Of a stretch of 64,000 nucleotides of DNA, positions 1 to 10,467 are shown one piece after another. Location of the stretch: the NCBI GenBank assembly GCA_027604705.1, contig JADHYV010000010.1:248001-312000 (forward strand). The letters are read 5' to 3'. The first letter of the stretch is position 1; the number at the start of each line of letters is the position of its first letter. The stretch is from Allomyces arbusculus (taxonomy: Eukaryota; Blastocladiomycota; Blastocladiomycetes; Blastocladiales; Blastocladiaceae). Position numbers and translations under genes: made by a program. The notes under the pieces were generated by a model, which worked only from the letters and a program-made list of their open reading frames with translations, was not told the origin of the DNA and did no database searches.

Positions 1-283
1 TCTGTGGCGGCGCGACCACGCACCGCTGATCAGAGCGAGCGTTTTGGAGCCAAGCCCGCACGTGCTCGCGACGTGGCAGCCCGCCGTGGTCAAAGTCATG
101 AAGCCGTCATCAAGCGAAGCATGCTCCAGCACGAGCTGCCACAACCACGACGGAAACTCAACAACGGCGATGCAAATCAAACGCCATCAAGCATGGTGGG
201 GAGGGTGTTATTTCCTGTTCAACCGTTGCAGCAAAAACAAAACTAATGGACATCGCGACAAAGAGTGTGGACGTGGTCGCAGT
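1..283. other. Stretch downstream of the first gene
   Basis: This stretch lies 3' of the minus-strand helical-protein gene. Short open frames are present on both strands, but none has a family motif or a plausible splice partner. I see no RNA gene or repeat here. Confidence 0.4.
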
Positions 284-2424
284 TCAGTTGCCGCGAGCAG
301 CCACTGGCATCGACGCGGCCGGCACAGCGGCGGCCGCTGCACCAGATGCGGGCGGCGGCGTCCCGCCTTGCGCATTCTTGCCCATGTTGGCCGGACTCGC
401 GAGCCGGAACAGGTCCGAAACGTCCTTGAACCGCAGGTACTCGGAGCAGAAGTTTTGCACTTCCACGAGCGACTCGGGCGGCAGGTCGTACACGTACCGG
501 CCAAGAAATTTGGCCGTCTGGAGGAGTGTGAGCGCAGGCCGTCAGTTGAAGGAATAGGGTCATGGTGAGTGTTGGCTTCGACGAGGAACGTACCAGCTGC
601 ACCGTGCGCGCACTCGCCGATCCCGACGCGAGCTGCACCGTTCGTGACACGAACCCGGGCAGGTACTGCTTGGACAGCGTGCCGCGGCTCCACAGTTTGT
701 GCAGCACCTGCAGTTGCGAGAGCCGCAGCGGGTTCGTGGGCTTGATCAGGTCGTCGGCAATCCTACAGTTCAACTTGGTCAGTATTCGCATCCCTCTGAC
801 GCGGATCAAAGCGGAAAAGATAGGATCGTACTCGTCCACAATTGCGCGTTCAATGACTTGAATTGCAATCTCCTCGTTATGCTGCATCAGACCCTGCAGG
901 ATCGAGTATGACAGAAGCCGCGTCGGAATATACGACGGCAGGCACACGGCCAGACTATTGTCCTCCATGGGCCCGGTGCTCGCAGCGTCGAGGGCCCGGA
1001 TCAGGTCGGCAAACCGGCTCGGGCGCTCGTCGTCGACGGGTTCGCGGTTGCGGCGCAGGTCACTGCATTGGCACGGAAGTCAGCCGGGGAATTTGTGGTG
1101 TCGGGCAAGTTGAGCGAATAACGTACAGATTGGGAACCGACACGAGGCTCAGCCCACTTGTCCAACCTCGGGTCACAAGCTCGCGCTCAAATCCGACCAC
1201 GTGCGACTCGAGCAAATCGATCTCCGCGTCCCAGTTACACCGGTCGCGGTCCATCAACGGCACCGACTCGTGAACGAGCCCTGCAATGTCAAGGGACAAG
1301 AGCGCGTCGTCCTCGAGCTACAGAATCAGCGACCGTGCCGTCAGCAAACGCGTTCTGTAGACAGTCAGAAAAAGGACGAATGCTCACGCAATACCGCCCC
1401 GGCAATGGCGACACCAGCAATTGCGTCGTCAATGCGCTCTCCTCGACTGTGCCCGCATCTACCAAATGAATCAGGTACGCCAAGTACGGGTGATTGCACG
1501 CGACCTGCAAAGCCTTGCGCTGCCGCGGCGCGAGCCGTGCCGCAGGTCCACGAATCGACGCGGCAATCGGCGCGTGCCAGCACGACAACAGCCCGCCGTC
1601 GAGCAAACTCTCGGCGTACTGCGCCGGGTGCTCGCGCGCGAGGTCTGCATCGGAGCCCGACACGGGGGTCCCGGGCCGCGACGGGTAGGGCGTATTCGAC
1701 CGCGACAAGTCGGTCGACGGTGGGGTCGTCGTATGCATTCCGTGCGTGGGCGAGAGCGCCGGGTTGACGGGCACGTCCGCGAGCGACTCCCACGCGGGCG
1801 GTAGCGGGAGCGACGGGTGGGCGTGTAGCGCGATCAGAAGGAAGATGGCGAGATGCCGGGCCGATTTCTGGCGGCGGGGAAGGGAAGGGAACGTGGAATG
1901 GGCACAGGGGTTGGTATTGCGTGCAGGACCTGTGCGGATTCGGGTCCACCAAGAAAAGCACATACCAACTCGTCTCCCGGCTCCTCGATGATCTCGACGA
2001 GCTCCTCCGACACAGCAAACAGCGCATACGGATCCACGACGCCCGTCTCGCCAATCGTCACGAGCGCGTACGCCCTGGCCCTTGCCTCGGCTAGCGTCAA
2101 CGCCGTCCACGCCTCGATAGTCCCCGCGCCGTCTGGGATCACACGTGGGTACAGCGGCAGCGGTGGCGGTGCGGGCGATGGCGACGCGGTTGGCGAAGGC
2201 AGCTGGCTCGGCGGGGTCCCATTGCCTCCACGTTTTCGGCCGCGGACCGACGCGCCGTTCCGGTGCGTCACACGGGGGCTCACGCGACGGTCGGGCGAGG
2301 ACGGACGCGACCGCGACGCTGCGGCCGAGGCGTGGCGGCTATGCGAGCCCATGGTGGAGGCGCGATGATGGTGTGGCGGGGGGCGGCTGGCCGGGTCGGC
2401 GGCCTGCGCGCGGTCGGCCGCCAT
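284..2424 (-). CDS. Unknown alpha-helical protein with disordered N-terminus
   Basis: A multi-exon gene of roughly 550-600 residues. Exon 1 starts at ATG 2424 and encodes about 90 disordered Ser/Pro/Arg-rich residues, then a helical stretch ending in EEPGDEL before a GTATGT donor near 1965. Later exons join as a continuous helical protein: LALHAH-type helices, WDAEIDLLESHVVGFE near 1230, ADLIRALDAA near 1000, and EYDPIFSALIRVRGMRILTK near 840. An intron at about 591-520 joins ARTVQL to TAKFLGRYVYDLPPES. The C-terminus is Ala/Pro-rich and stops at 284. The regular amphipathic helices suggest an armadillo- or HEAT-like scaffold, but I recognise no family and propose no function. The exon structure is inferred from GT/AG sites and frame continuity. 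The next gene, RSPH10B, lies upstream on the same strand about 730 bp away. Confidence 0.6.
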
Positions 2425-3156
2425 GCATTCGACACGGAGGCCTCGCGGTCGTCGCGGGCGCGCGAGGCGAGTTGGGGAGACCGGCGGGTAACGGGTGGCG
2501 GCACGACGGCGGGATTATGCGGGACTGCCGGGCAAGTAACAAGGAGAGGGAACGATCGAGCGATCACGGTCGGTCGCGAGCAGACAGCTGGCAGACTGGA
2601 ATCAGCCAAACAGGCAGGGACAAACAGTCGGATCCGGGTTCCGCACACGCGCAGCGAGCACCACCGAGACAGGCGGCTCGATCAAAGGTCGCGGGGCGAG
2701 AGCGGGAAGTCTCGAACAGGAGCGGGCACTCGGAGAGGTGCAGGGAAGCAGTTGGTCCACAGAGAGCGGTTGGAGGCGGATCTGTGGCAGGGATAGGCGG
2801 CGACCGGTCGGGGACGCGCGAGACGGGGCAATGCGGCAAGTATCGTGGGGTGCGGGCGGCGGGCGCTGCGGGGAGGACGGTCGCGGTTGCGGTTGCTGTC
2901 GTCGTCGTTGCCGGCTGTGGTTGGTAACGGTGGAGGCGGTGCTGGCTCTCCTGGCTCGTTCCGCTGATTCCTCTCGGTGTTTTCCCAGTTTTTGCACGTC
3001 TCTCGGAAAACGCGTGACGCGGCCAGCCTGGCCTGCCACACCTGTCACGCACGCTGTTTCCTTGCCGAACATGCACACATGCAGCCAAGTCACTCAATTG
3101 CACACCGCGCTTGATCACTTGCCGTCAAGTCGGTCACCCTTGCTCCAAATCGAACA
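2425..3156. other. Intergenic region, probable promoter of the helical-protein gene
   Basis: This GC-rich stretch of about 730 bp separates the RSPH10B stop codon from the start of the downstream minus-strand gene. It is open in several frames on both strands, as expected from composition, with no domain-like sequence. It presumably holds the promoter of the gene at 284-2424. No clear TATA box was seen. Confidence 0.4.
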
Positions 3157-6100
3157 TCAGTCCCCCAGCGTCCGCGCCATCCACCAAAGCTGTTCCTCCT
3201 TGGCGAACAGCGCCGTGAACCGTTCGCGCACATGCTCCTCGAGCGACACGGCCGCAGCCACCGCCCTGGGCGTCGCCGCGCCGCTCGCCGCTGCCGTCGA
3301 CACCTGGCCGCTCGGTTCTCCGACCTCGCTGATCTTGCCTGCGATGGCCCCGCTCATGCCCACGGGCCGCTCCTTGACCCACGTCACCGTCGTGACCGCG
3401 ACGTTATCAAACGACGCGCTGGCCCCGGACCGCAGCCGTCTGCCCGACCCGCTGCCCGACCCACCGCCCGACGACTCGTTACTGCCCAATCTGCCATTGA
3501 GCGCCGCAATGACCGCGCCGGATCCCTGCACGCTGCGTGCACCCGTGTCGTGCGAGACGCTTGCGGCCGAATTCGCTGCCAGGAGCATCTCGGACTTGGC
3601 CGCCGACAGCCGCCGTGCCGACCTTGCGGCCGCAGGTGCGTGTGCCGTGTCGTGGTCGCCGACCGCGAGCTTGGCCGATGGCCGGCGCGCGTTGGCCGCA
3701 CTACCCGTCGCGGGCTTGCGCGGAGACCCAGATGATGTACCCGTTGACGCGGCGCGTGACCCAGTACCCGCCGAGTGCGTGCCCGCCGCTGCCGCGACAG
3801 TTACCGCGTTTGCATCGTCGGTGGTCGCCGACGCAATGCTTGCGCTCGCACCGAGCACGTCATGACCCACATGCCCCGCCTGGGCGTGCGCGATCGCAAC
3901 TGTGCGATGCCCCGACGACCCGGGCTTCCGTGCATCCCCCGCGCCCACACTTGCCGTCCCCGCCCCAGCCGCCGCACTCGTCCCGCGCGACAAGTGCGCC
4001 GCCGGGCGGAACGCGTTCCTTGGGCTCGGCGCGCTCCCGGGGAGGAACCCCGGCACCGTCGGCGGCCTCGGCCGTGCTGGTGCCGCAAGCGCGTCGGCTC
4101 CCGGCCGGGAACTCGCGAAGACTTCAAACAGGACTTCGAACAACTCGATTGCGACGAGCGGGTACTCGAGGTAGACCCCGGCGTCGGCCGTGAGCCGCGG
4201 AATGCATCCGGCGAGCACGTGTACGAGCCGGCCGACGTCGTCGATGGCAACGAGGTCGATGGCAGTCAGCAGTTGCAGAACGTGTCCGACGTGCCAGTGC
4301 GGACGGTGCGCGTGCAGTGCCGCAACTGGCGCGCGGAAGGTGGCGAGCAGGGACATGAATTCGGTGTGCTGCAAGCGCGGTCGTGCGAGCCACGGTTGTC
4401 GCGCGCGCACGTGCATGAGCGTGGCCACCGCGTCGTCGTCGTCCATGTCTTCGGCGGCAGGCGGGGGCAGGGACACGACGCGCGCCGAAGCCGAGCGCGG
4501 CCGTTTATTCGCGAGCGCGGCCACGTCGCTTGTCAGGAACTTGTCGAGCACGACGGCGCGGACCGACCCTTCAACCATTACCTGCACCTGCAGCTTGTCG
4601 GCCGTCTTGGCGTCCACGCCAGCACCACCCATTGCGCCCGACTGCGCGAGCGCGGGCATGAATGGCGACGCGGGCGCGTAGAGCGCCTGTGCAATTTCCG
4701 TCAGCGTGCAGAGAAAGTCGAAGTAGTGCAGCGTCGCTGGGCGCGCGGTGCTGCAAATGGCCGTTTGCGCAGCGCGCACTTGCTGCGCGCCTGTCATACG
4801 CAGGACAGATTCGGTGAGATCACCCACGCGCGTCAGGGACATGCGGTGCGCGCGCAGGCCAATGTCCATGAGCAACAGATAGAGCTGGTCAAACGACATG
4901 CCGCACTTGAATTTCGGGTCGTCGAGGTGCGGCGCCGCCGCGTACTTGGCATAGACGTGCGCGAGCTGCGCTTGGTGCCGGCGAAAAATGGACCCGATTT
5001 CGGTGCCGTCAGGGTACGGGAATTGGTAGAAGGGGACTGGGTACGCAATTGCAGGGTCAGAAGTCGTCGAATCGCGGCGGTGGACGATGGTATGCGATGC
5101 TTACCTCCTTCGAATAGCGCCAATGGCGCGACCATTTGGTCCCGATGCCACTCGCCCTCGTGAATGCGCCCGTACCGGTCGCGAAAGAGCGCGTTTCCAT
5201 GTTTTTGGTTCCCGGCAAAATCGCCGACGTATATCGACCCGTCGGCGTACTGGAAGACGCCCTTGCCGTGTCTCTGGTTGTCGACAAAGTCGCCTAGTTC
5301 TCACGGTCAGTTTCGAGCACGGTTTCAGATGTACTCGACAAGACAAAACCGTCATGTACCCTCGTACCAATTGCGCGCGTGGTAGTACTGCTCGACCGGT
5401 GTCTCGCCCGGCTGTCGCACGTGGTGCCAAAGGTAGATGCCACGACCGTGCATGAGCCCGTGGTGCCACTCGCCATCGTACTCTTGGCCCAAATCGGGCC
5501 AGACCATGGTCCCGCGGCCGTGTCGCACGCCCTCGTGCCACTGGCCCATGTAGACGGCGCCGCTCGAGTAGTGCATTTGGCCCGACCCGTGCCGCTGGCC
5601 AAATAGGAACGAGCCCTCGTAGAACGACGGCGGCGATTCCGAGTAGATCATTTTGCCCTAGAAGAAATGAGAGCAAGCATGAATAAGCGTGAGCCTACGC
5701 GACTGCAGATACGATGGGAAGGGAAATCGCACCTTCCCGTGCGGCATGCTCATGACCCATTGGCCCTCGTAGACAACGCCCGACGCGAGCCGGATTCGTC
5801 CTATATCCCGCCCCACAAATGATAAGATTCAGCGTCCCCATTCCCAAACCAAACTCGATGCGCGCCGTACCGTTCCCGCACCGCAAATTATTGCTCACGT
5901 CACCCTCATACTTGCTGCCATCGCGCCACATGAACCGCCCGCGGCCCTCGATCCGATTCCTTGCAAACTCGCCGCGGTACACCGTCCCGGACGGCGCCCA
6001 CTCGTACATGCCGCTACTCCCGTGCATTTCGCCCTCGTGCAACGTGCCGCGGTAGACGCTGCCATTCACGAACCGGATCGTCGTCATGGCAACGCTGTCG

Positions 6101-6510
6101 TTCCCGTCGGCGTCGGCGCCCTCCACAGTTCGTGCCGCATCGGCATTTAAATCGGCTGCACAGCTGCGTGACCTCGCTGCTGACACGCCAACACCCAGCG
6201 TGAGTGCCGGGAGCGCCGTCACGGGCCGTGGGGACAGGAAACCGTCTGTAGCTCGTGCCGGATCAGGTGCGAGCGTGGCGAGCCCCGGTGCGGATGCAGC
6301 CAGAGGCGACTTGCGCCCAAGTGGAGTCGCGAGCGCATGCCCGAGCCGGCGCGGTGCGGGAGGAGTATCATCGGGCGGTACAACGCGGCCAATCAGGTGA
6401 CCGAGGTCGAGTAGCGGACTGGTCGCGAGCGCTGCGGGCGTAACGGCGACAGTGGCAGGAGGGCGTAGGGCCGTGTCGCTGCCCGCAGGAATTGGCTCGG
6501 GCGCGAGCAT
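3157..6510 (-). CDS. RSPH10B: Radial spoke head 10 homolog B (MORN-repeat flagellar protein)
   Basis: This encodes a component of the radial spoke head of motile 9+2 axonemes. The start is ATG 6510; a disordered leader of about 145 residues comes first. About nine MORN repeats follow across exons 1-4, for example YRGTLHEGEMHGSSG, YEGQWVMSMPHGKGKM, YMGQWHEGVRHGRGTM, YDGEWHHGLMHGRGIY and YVGDFAGNQKHG. Introns near 5.84, 5.73, 5.37-5.30 and 5.10-5.04 kb join the repeats in frame; the 5.73 kb intron ends TTCTTCTAG. The last long exon begins PFYQFPYPDGTEIGSIFRRH and contains the conserved RSPH10B C-terminal helical region (CGMSFDQLYLLLMDIGLR, then LHYFDFLCTLTEIAQALY). A Pro/Ala/Ser-rich tail follows, longer than I expect in animal orthologs, and it ends EEQLWWMARTLGD. 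Family knowledge supports the axonemal role; the precise exon edges are inferred. Confidence 0.88.
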
Positions 6511-6929
6511 GACGATTACTTTGCAGCGAGTTGTTGTTGGTAGGTTGATGGTGCTGGTGCAGAGAGAGTCGAATGTCGGTCAGGGCCTGGAATGTAATGA
6601 TCGTCGTTGTTCAAAGTGAGAGACGGGGTCACAACATGCTCATGAACAGGCAGACCCGTCGCTTTCGTTTCTGTTGCTAACGACTGACTGATCTATCTCT
6701 CTGTTGTTGACCCTATCTCACTGTTGTTGACCCTAACCAGCTGCTGCTTACGACAGACCGGGCTCAGAGAGATGTTTTACAACGATGATTTTCTTCTCTA
6801 CTTAAAAACAACGGGAACGGGAAGGGATTCTTGTGTGATCGGACGCGTAACGGTGGCAGGGTCGCGGTTGACCAACAATATGCAGTTGCGCGTCTGGCTG
6901 CAAATGATCGGCAGACTCTCACTCGTGGA
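6511..6929. other. AT-richer intergenic region upstream of RSPH10B
   Basis: A non-coding stretch of lower GC content than its neighbours. It contains an imperfect direct repeat near 6705-6735, in which a short segment ending in ctgttgttgaccctatctca / ctgttgttgaccctaacca occurs twice. It probably includes the RSPH10B promoter. Confidence 0.4.
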
Positions 6930-8101
6930 ACTTAAAGAATGACTACAGTGCTCATACTGCACCGTGAGACGAGGAAGCTGCATCCGCGGCTGCAATGCGC
7001 TCATCATTCAACAAGACCTCGATCAACCGGGCCGTGGCATGGTGGCGACACTTGCCCAAAATGCAGTGATCGTATCGCGTCAAATCCAGATTCGTGCCGA
7101 CTGCCCGCTGGATCAGTTACTGGAGAAGCCGGGCGCTGGGGAGACAATACAGTAAGAAGTTGGAACACTAGCGAGTCGGGTGCAAGCCATTCAATGCCGT
7201 GGACAAAGTCCAGAATCGGGACCAGAATGCGGTTCACGTACTCCTCACTTGCAACAGAACCAGCCAGCCTCGGCCGAGTCCAGAACCAGCTGGCTGCGGC
7301 GACAACTTGCGAAAGCATGGGCGCGCGTTCAAAAAACGAAGCCAGCACCGGCGCGGACTCAATCAAGTCCAGTGGGCGGCGGAACTTGGTCATATGCTGA
7401 GTGGCGGGGGGATCACTCGCGCACGCCGGATCGTACTGCGAGTAAAGGTGGTAAAGCTCAGCATTGTTGATGCGGACCGCGTGCCGTACAGCCCAATGCC
7501 ACTCGGTAATCGTGGTCAGCGAGACCGAGTAGGCAGAAGACAGTCGAGAGACGCCATGGTCGAAGCCATGCACAGCACAGACATGTGGGAGTAGCCAACT
7601 GTGATGCGAGGACCACGTCTCAGAAGGGATGCCAATGAATCGCCATGACTCCTTTGGCAATGTGACAGTGTCGTGCACAACATTCCACAGTGCACCGCCT
7701 GAGTCACAATCGGCCATGCGGCCTTGAGCAACGGCACGGAATCACCAAAAAATGGATGGAAGCAAGCCGGTGTTGACTTGAGCTCTGGCCAAAGTGATCC
7801 ATTAGCGGGTGTGCGGGCAAGATCCAGTTGAGACTAATCGCATCGCACTGGTCAATGGCCATGAGAATGATGCTGGGAGAGCATAGGGTTTAGTGATGTG
7901 GCCAGCAGGTCAGCTTGTCGAGCGTGACCTTGATAACGGGCCTTCACATCGATGAGAAGGCACGCTTGTAGCGGTCGCGGTCCTGGGCGGGCGCCGGGAG
8001 CGTGGAAAAGCGGTGATAGGTGCATTGAAGCCGTGCTGTCGTCCGCACGTCGAGGAACGTGAGAGCGTGGCGACAGCCACGTCGGGAAGCAAGGACAGGT
8101 T
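6930..8101 (-). pseudogene. Decayed F-box/ankyrin-like family gene, copy 1
   Basis: Coding-like sequence runs from about 8101 down to 6930, but in changing frames. At the 5' end NLSLLPDVAVATL resembles an F-box start; then come PAPAQDRDRY, VTLDKLTCWP, ILMAIDQCDAISLNWILP and, around 7717-7004, WAVRHAVRINNAELYHLYSQY. Near 7010 the sequence ARLIEVLLNDERI resembles an ankyrin helix pair. The first part is clearly paralogous to 46.45-46.8 kb, with PAPAQEDDRF, VLDKLTYWP and FLMAADHCDAATLSWLLP, and the similarity is visible at nucleotide level. At least one in-frame stop and several frame changes are not explained by good introns, so I call it a pseudogene; a very divergent spliced gene remains possible. 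The F-box and ankyrin labels are inference from sequence pattern. Confidence 0.55.
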
Positions 8102-8690
8102 CGTCCTGCCAGCGGCCACAGGCCGCCTGGTGATGATGCGACGGACGGATCCGACCTGTTTGCTGCTGTCACTTGCTTTCGGTGGTAATGCCCGTGCTGA
8201 GCACAACAAGTTTGGGCGTTGCAGTTGGATCGCGTGAGATCAGGGCCGAAAATGTAGAGGCGAAGGCGTTGAGGGTGGTTGCGGGGAGGCTGATACTTGG
8301 TAAGTATTAGACTGCCCCGCTGGATGAAGGCTGTCACGGTTGCGAGGCATGAGGCGGCACGACAAGAAAAAGGAGGCACGCGTCGAGCGCCAGCATTGTC
8401 GACTTGACACAGCTTGCCCAGAACTACGACTCGCCGCTTGAACACAACTTGCCGCAATCCATGAGCGTAGAGTAGACGCTGCACTGTCGTCTGCCTGCAA
8501 GGGCGCTCGGCCACGACCGGCCGGCCGTGCTTCAGCTCTCGCCCTCACCATCACCATCGACGTTGCGAAAACAAGTTGAGTGCAGACCCAACCATGTGTT
8601 GCCGTCATTTCTAACACCACAAGCTGCAACTGCACGAACGAGCTCTCTGGACCGGCATCGCTTTTCTCCACCTGCAACCATCGCGCTGTC
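8102..8690. other. Intergenic region between decayed gene and SHIPPO gene
   Basis: About 590 bp with no supported gene. Weak coding-like sequence on the minus strand near 8340-8410 (MLALDACLLFLVV) could be an upstream remnant of the decayed family gene. The plus-strand side holds the upstream region of the gene starting at 8691. Confidence 0.35.
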
Positions 8691-10160
8691 ATGGGCCCCA
8701 TGGGCTCACGCACGCATCCGGCACCGAACCGTCCCGCCGAACCGCCGCCAGGGCGCGCAAGCGTGTTGCGCCGCTCGTCTGTTGTTTCCCGGTGCTCTTC
8801 CGTTGCGTCCAGACGCTCCTCCGTTACGTCCAGGCGCTCTTCCGGAGTGACACCGTCCGGCGCTCCGGCTCGGACGACTGGTCGCGTTCTTGCCCGCCGC
8901 GACGTGCAACAGGCCGAATTGGACGTGGACAGCCAAGTCATGGCGTCGCTGCTCTTTTCTCCCGCCGCGGCGGCCACGGACCCGGCACGTTTGCCCGACA
9001 ATGTGCTCGAAGAAGAAGACGATGTCGCAGAATTCGACGGCGAAAGCGCCGGCGACGACGACGGCTATGGTCTCGTTGAGGATGATGAGGGAAGCGACAA
9101 TGGCGCCAGCGACGCGGATCCGATCAGTGCTTCTGCCACGCTCCCATCCTGCATCTTGACCGAGGCGGCACCGCTCACATCATCCAATACCACGGCGATC
9201 GCTGCCGTCATGGACCAGTTCACGCCCATTTCGCGGCACTTGTTTGCGTCGATGCGGTCGTCGCGCGCGAGCTCGCCGCAGAGCCGCGGCATGTCGGGCA
9301 TGCCGCTCCTGTGGTCGCACTATTTGCGGTCGCACCTGAACCCGCCGCCACCGTTACGATCTAAGAAAGAACTCGCTGCCGCGCATGGTCCGGGGATGTA
9401 CACGTTGCCAGATCCAGCGCCGCGGAATAACTCGGGTGGGGTCGGGTTCCATTCGCGCACGCCGCGGCTGGCGGAACCTAGAGCTGGTACGCCCGCGGCA
9501 CTCGGTCCAGGCGCATACGCGGTCGGCGAATTCGGTGGTGCTAGCCAGAACGAGGACGTGCCGTGGCTCGCACGTGTGCAGACCCGCATGGGACGCGCCA
9601 TGACGCGGCCCGCTGATCCGGTCGAGCGCAGGTTGGCGTCCGAAGTGCTCGCAGCGTCAGTTGATGCCATGCAAGGGATAGGAGACGACAGGTCGCTCCC
9701 GTCACTCGTGCTTCCGCGCAAGTCGGGCCTCCCGCGGATCGTTCCATCGACTGCGCCCGTCTCGTCGAGGAAGCCAGCCAAGTCGCCCAAGCCGGGCGTG
9801 AACCCTTACGACCAATCATTCTTCACTCCGGCGCGGCCAAACGCGAAGGTGCGAAAAGCCAGTCAGCCGGCAGTGCTGCCGAGTCGGGCGCCCGAAGTCG
9901 TGGTCGTTGCGTTCGAGTCGGACTCGTTGGCGGCCGGGACCAGGCGCGGTGGGATGCTGTCGTGGGTGAACGCACCACCGCCCGTCCTATCTGTCCGGTG
10001 GAGACCAGAATCGCTCGGTGCCGCGACAGATGCTACGCCGCAGTTGCGGTCAGCTACTCCAGCGCGGTTGCCCAAGACCCCGCCCACGGTATCGTTGCTT
10101 GTCCCCGGAGCCGTGCCCAAGCTGATTGTACCACACGTTTCGGAGGGGAGACGGGAATAG
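8691..10160 (+). CDS. SHIPPO/STPGR-repeat protein, probably axonemal
   Basis: A single-exon gene of 489 residues. I chose ATG 8691 (MGPMGS) because the frame upstream lacks a better ATG context. The central part carries two SHIPPO-type repeats, HGPGMYTLPDPAPR and LGPGAYAVGEFGG, which match the Pro-Gly-Pro-x-Tyr pattern of sperm-tail and ciliary microtubule proteins. Near the N-terminus (8769-8846) a 21-bp tandem repeat encodes four copies of a seven-residue unit of type RRSSVxS. An acidic stretch follows (LEEEDDVAEFDGES). The rest is disordered and Pro/Ser-rich. A role on axonemal microtubules is inferred from the repeat type and fits the RSPH10B and DRC8 genes in the window. No ortholog name can be given. 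Confidence 0.72.
   Translation: MGPMGSRTHPAPNRPAEPPPGRASVLRRSSVVSRCSSVASRRSSVTSRRSSGVTPSGAPARTTGRVLARRDVQQAELDVDSQVMASLLFSPAAAATDPARLPDNVLEEEDDVAEFDGESAGDDDGYGLVEDDEGSDNGASDADPISASATLPSCILTEAAPLTSSNTTAIAAVMDQFTPISRHLFASMRSSRASSPQSRGMSGMPLLWSHYLRSHLNPPPPLRSKKELAAAHGPGMYTLPDPAPRNNSGGVGFHSRTPRLAEPRAGTPAALGPGAYAVGEFGGASQNEDVPWLARVQTRMGRAMTRPADPVERRLASEVLAASVDAMQGIGDDRSLPSLVLPRKSGLPRIVPSTAPVSSRKPAKSPKPGVNPYDQSFFTPARPNAKVRKASQPAVLPSRAPEVVVVAFESDSLAAGTRRGGMLSWVNAPPPVLSVRWRPESLGAATDATPQLRSATPARLPKTPPTVSLLVPGAVPKLIVPHVSEGRRE
8769..8846 (+). repeat. 21-bp tandem repeat encoding RRSSVxS units
   Basis: Four imperfect 21-bp units in frame give RRSSVVS, RCSSVAS, RRSSVTS and RRSSGVT. Three of the four fit the R-R-x-S consensus of basophilic kinases such as PKA. 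Confidence 0.7.
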
Positions 10161-10467
10161 GTCTGTTTGAATAGGACACTTGATTGCGCTTTTGAAGCTC
10201 TTGATGTTCAAAACTCTCAGAATAGCGGACATTACATTTCATTACCGTCGTGAGCAACTTGACCAGGATTAGGCAGGGTATGGAGGTTGGTTTTTTCCGG
10301 ACCACTTTGGTGCGGGCCAAGCGCGTGTTTGATGGCGGCAACGGTAGCATGTTCGATTCAAACGATAAGAGAGGAGGACGGCATGGGCGTGACTTGATTC
10401 GCGAGCGGAATGGATGTTGCGACCACAGCACAGCTCAAAATCAATCACTGGCAAACCGATGCATCAA
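10161..10467. other. Intergenic region, 3' of the SHIPPO gene
   Basis: About 300 bp between the convergent ends of the SHIPPO-repeat gene and the decayed LRR gene. It is AT-richer than coding DNA. I see nothing else in it. Confidence 0.35.

Noticed and set aside
2145-2927. Plus-strand frame upstream of the first gene
   Set aside because: Sequence is Gly/Arg-rich noise without conserved islands, and it overlaps exon 1 of the minus-strand gene.
3775-5163. A 462-codon plus-strand frame across RSPH10B
   Set aside because: It is antisense to the conserved RSPH10B C-terminal exon; composition explains the lack of stops.
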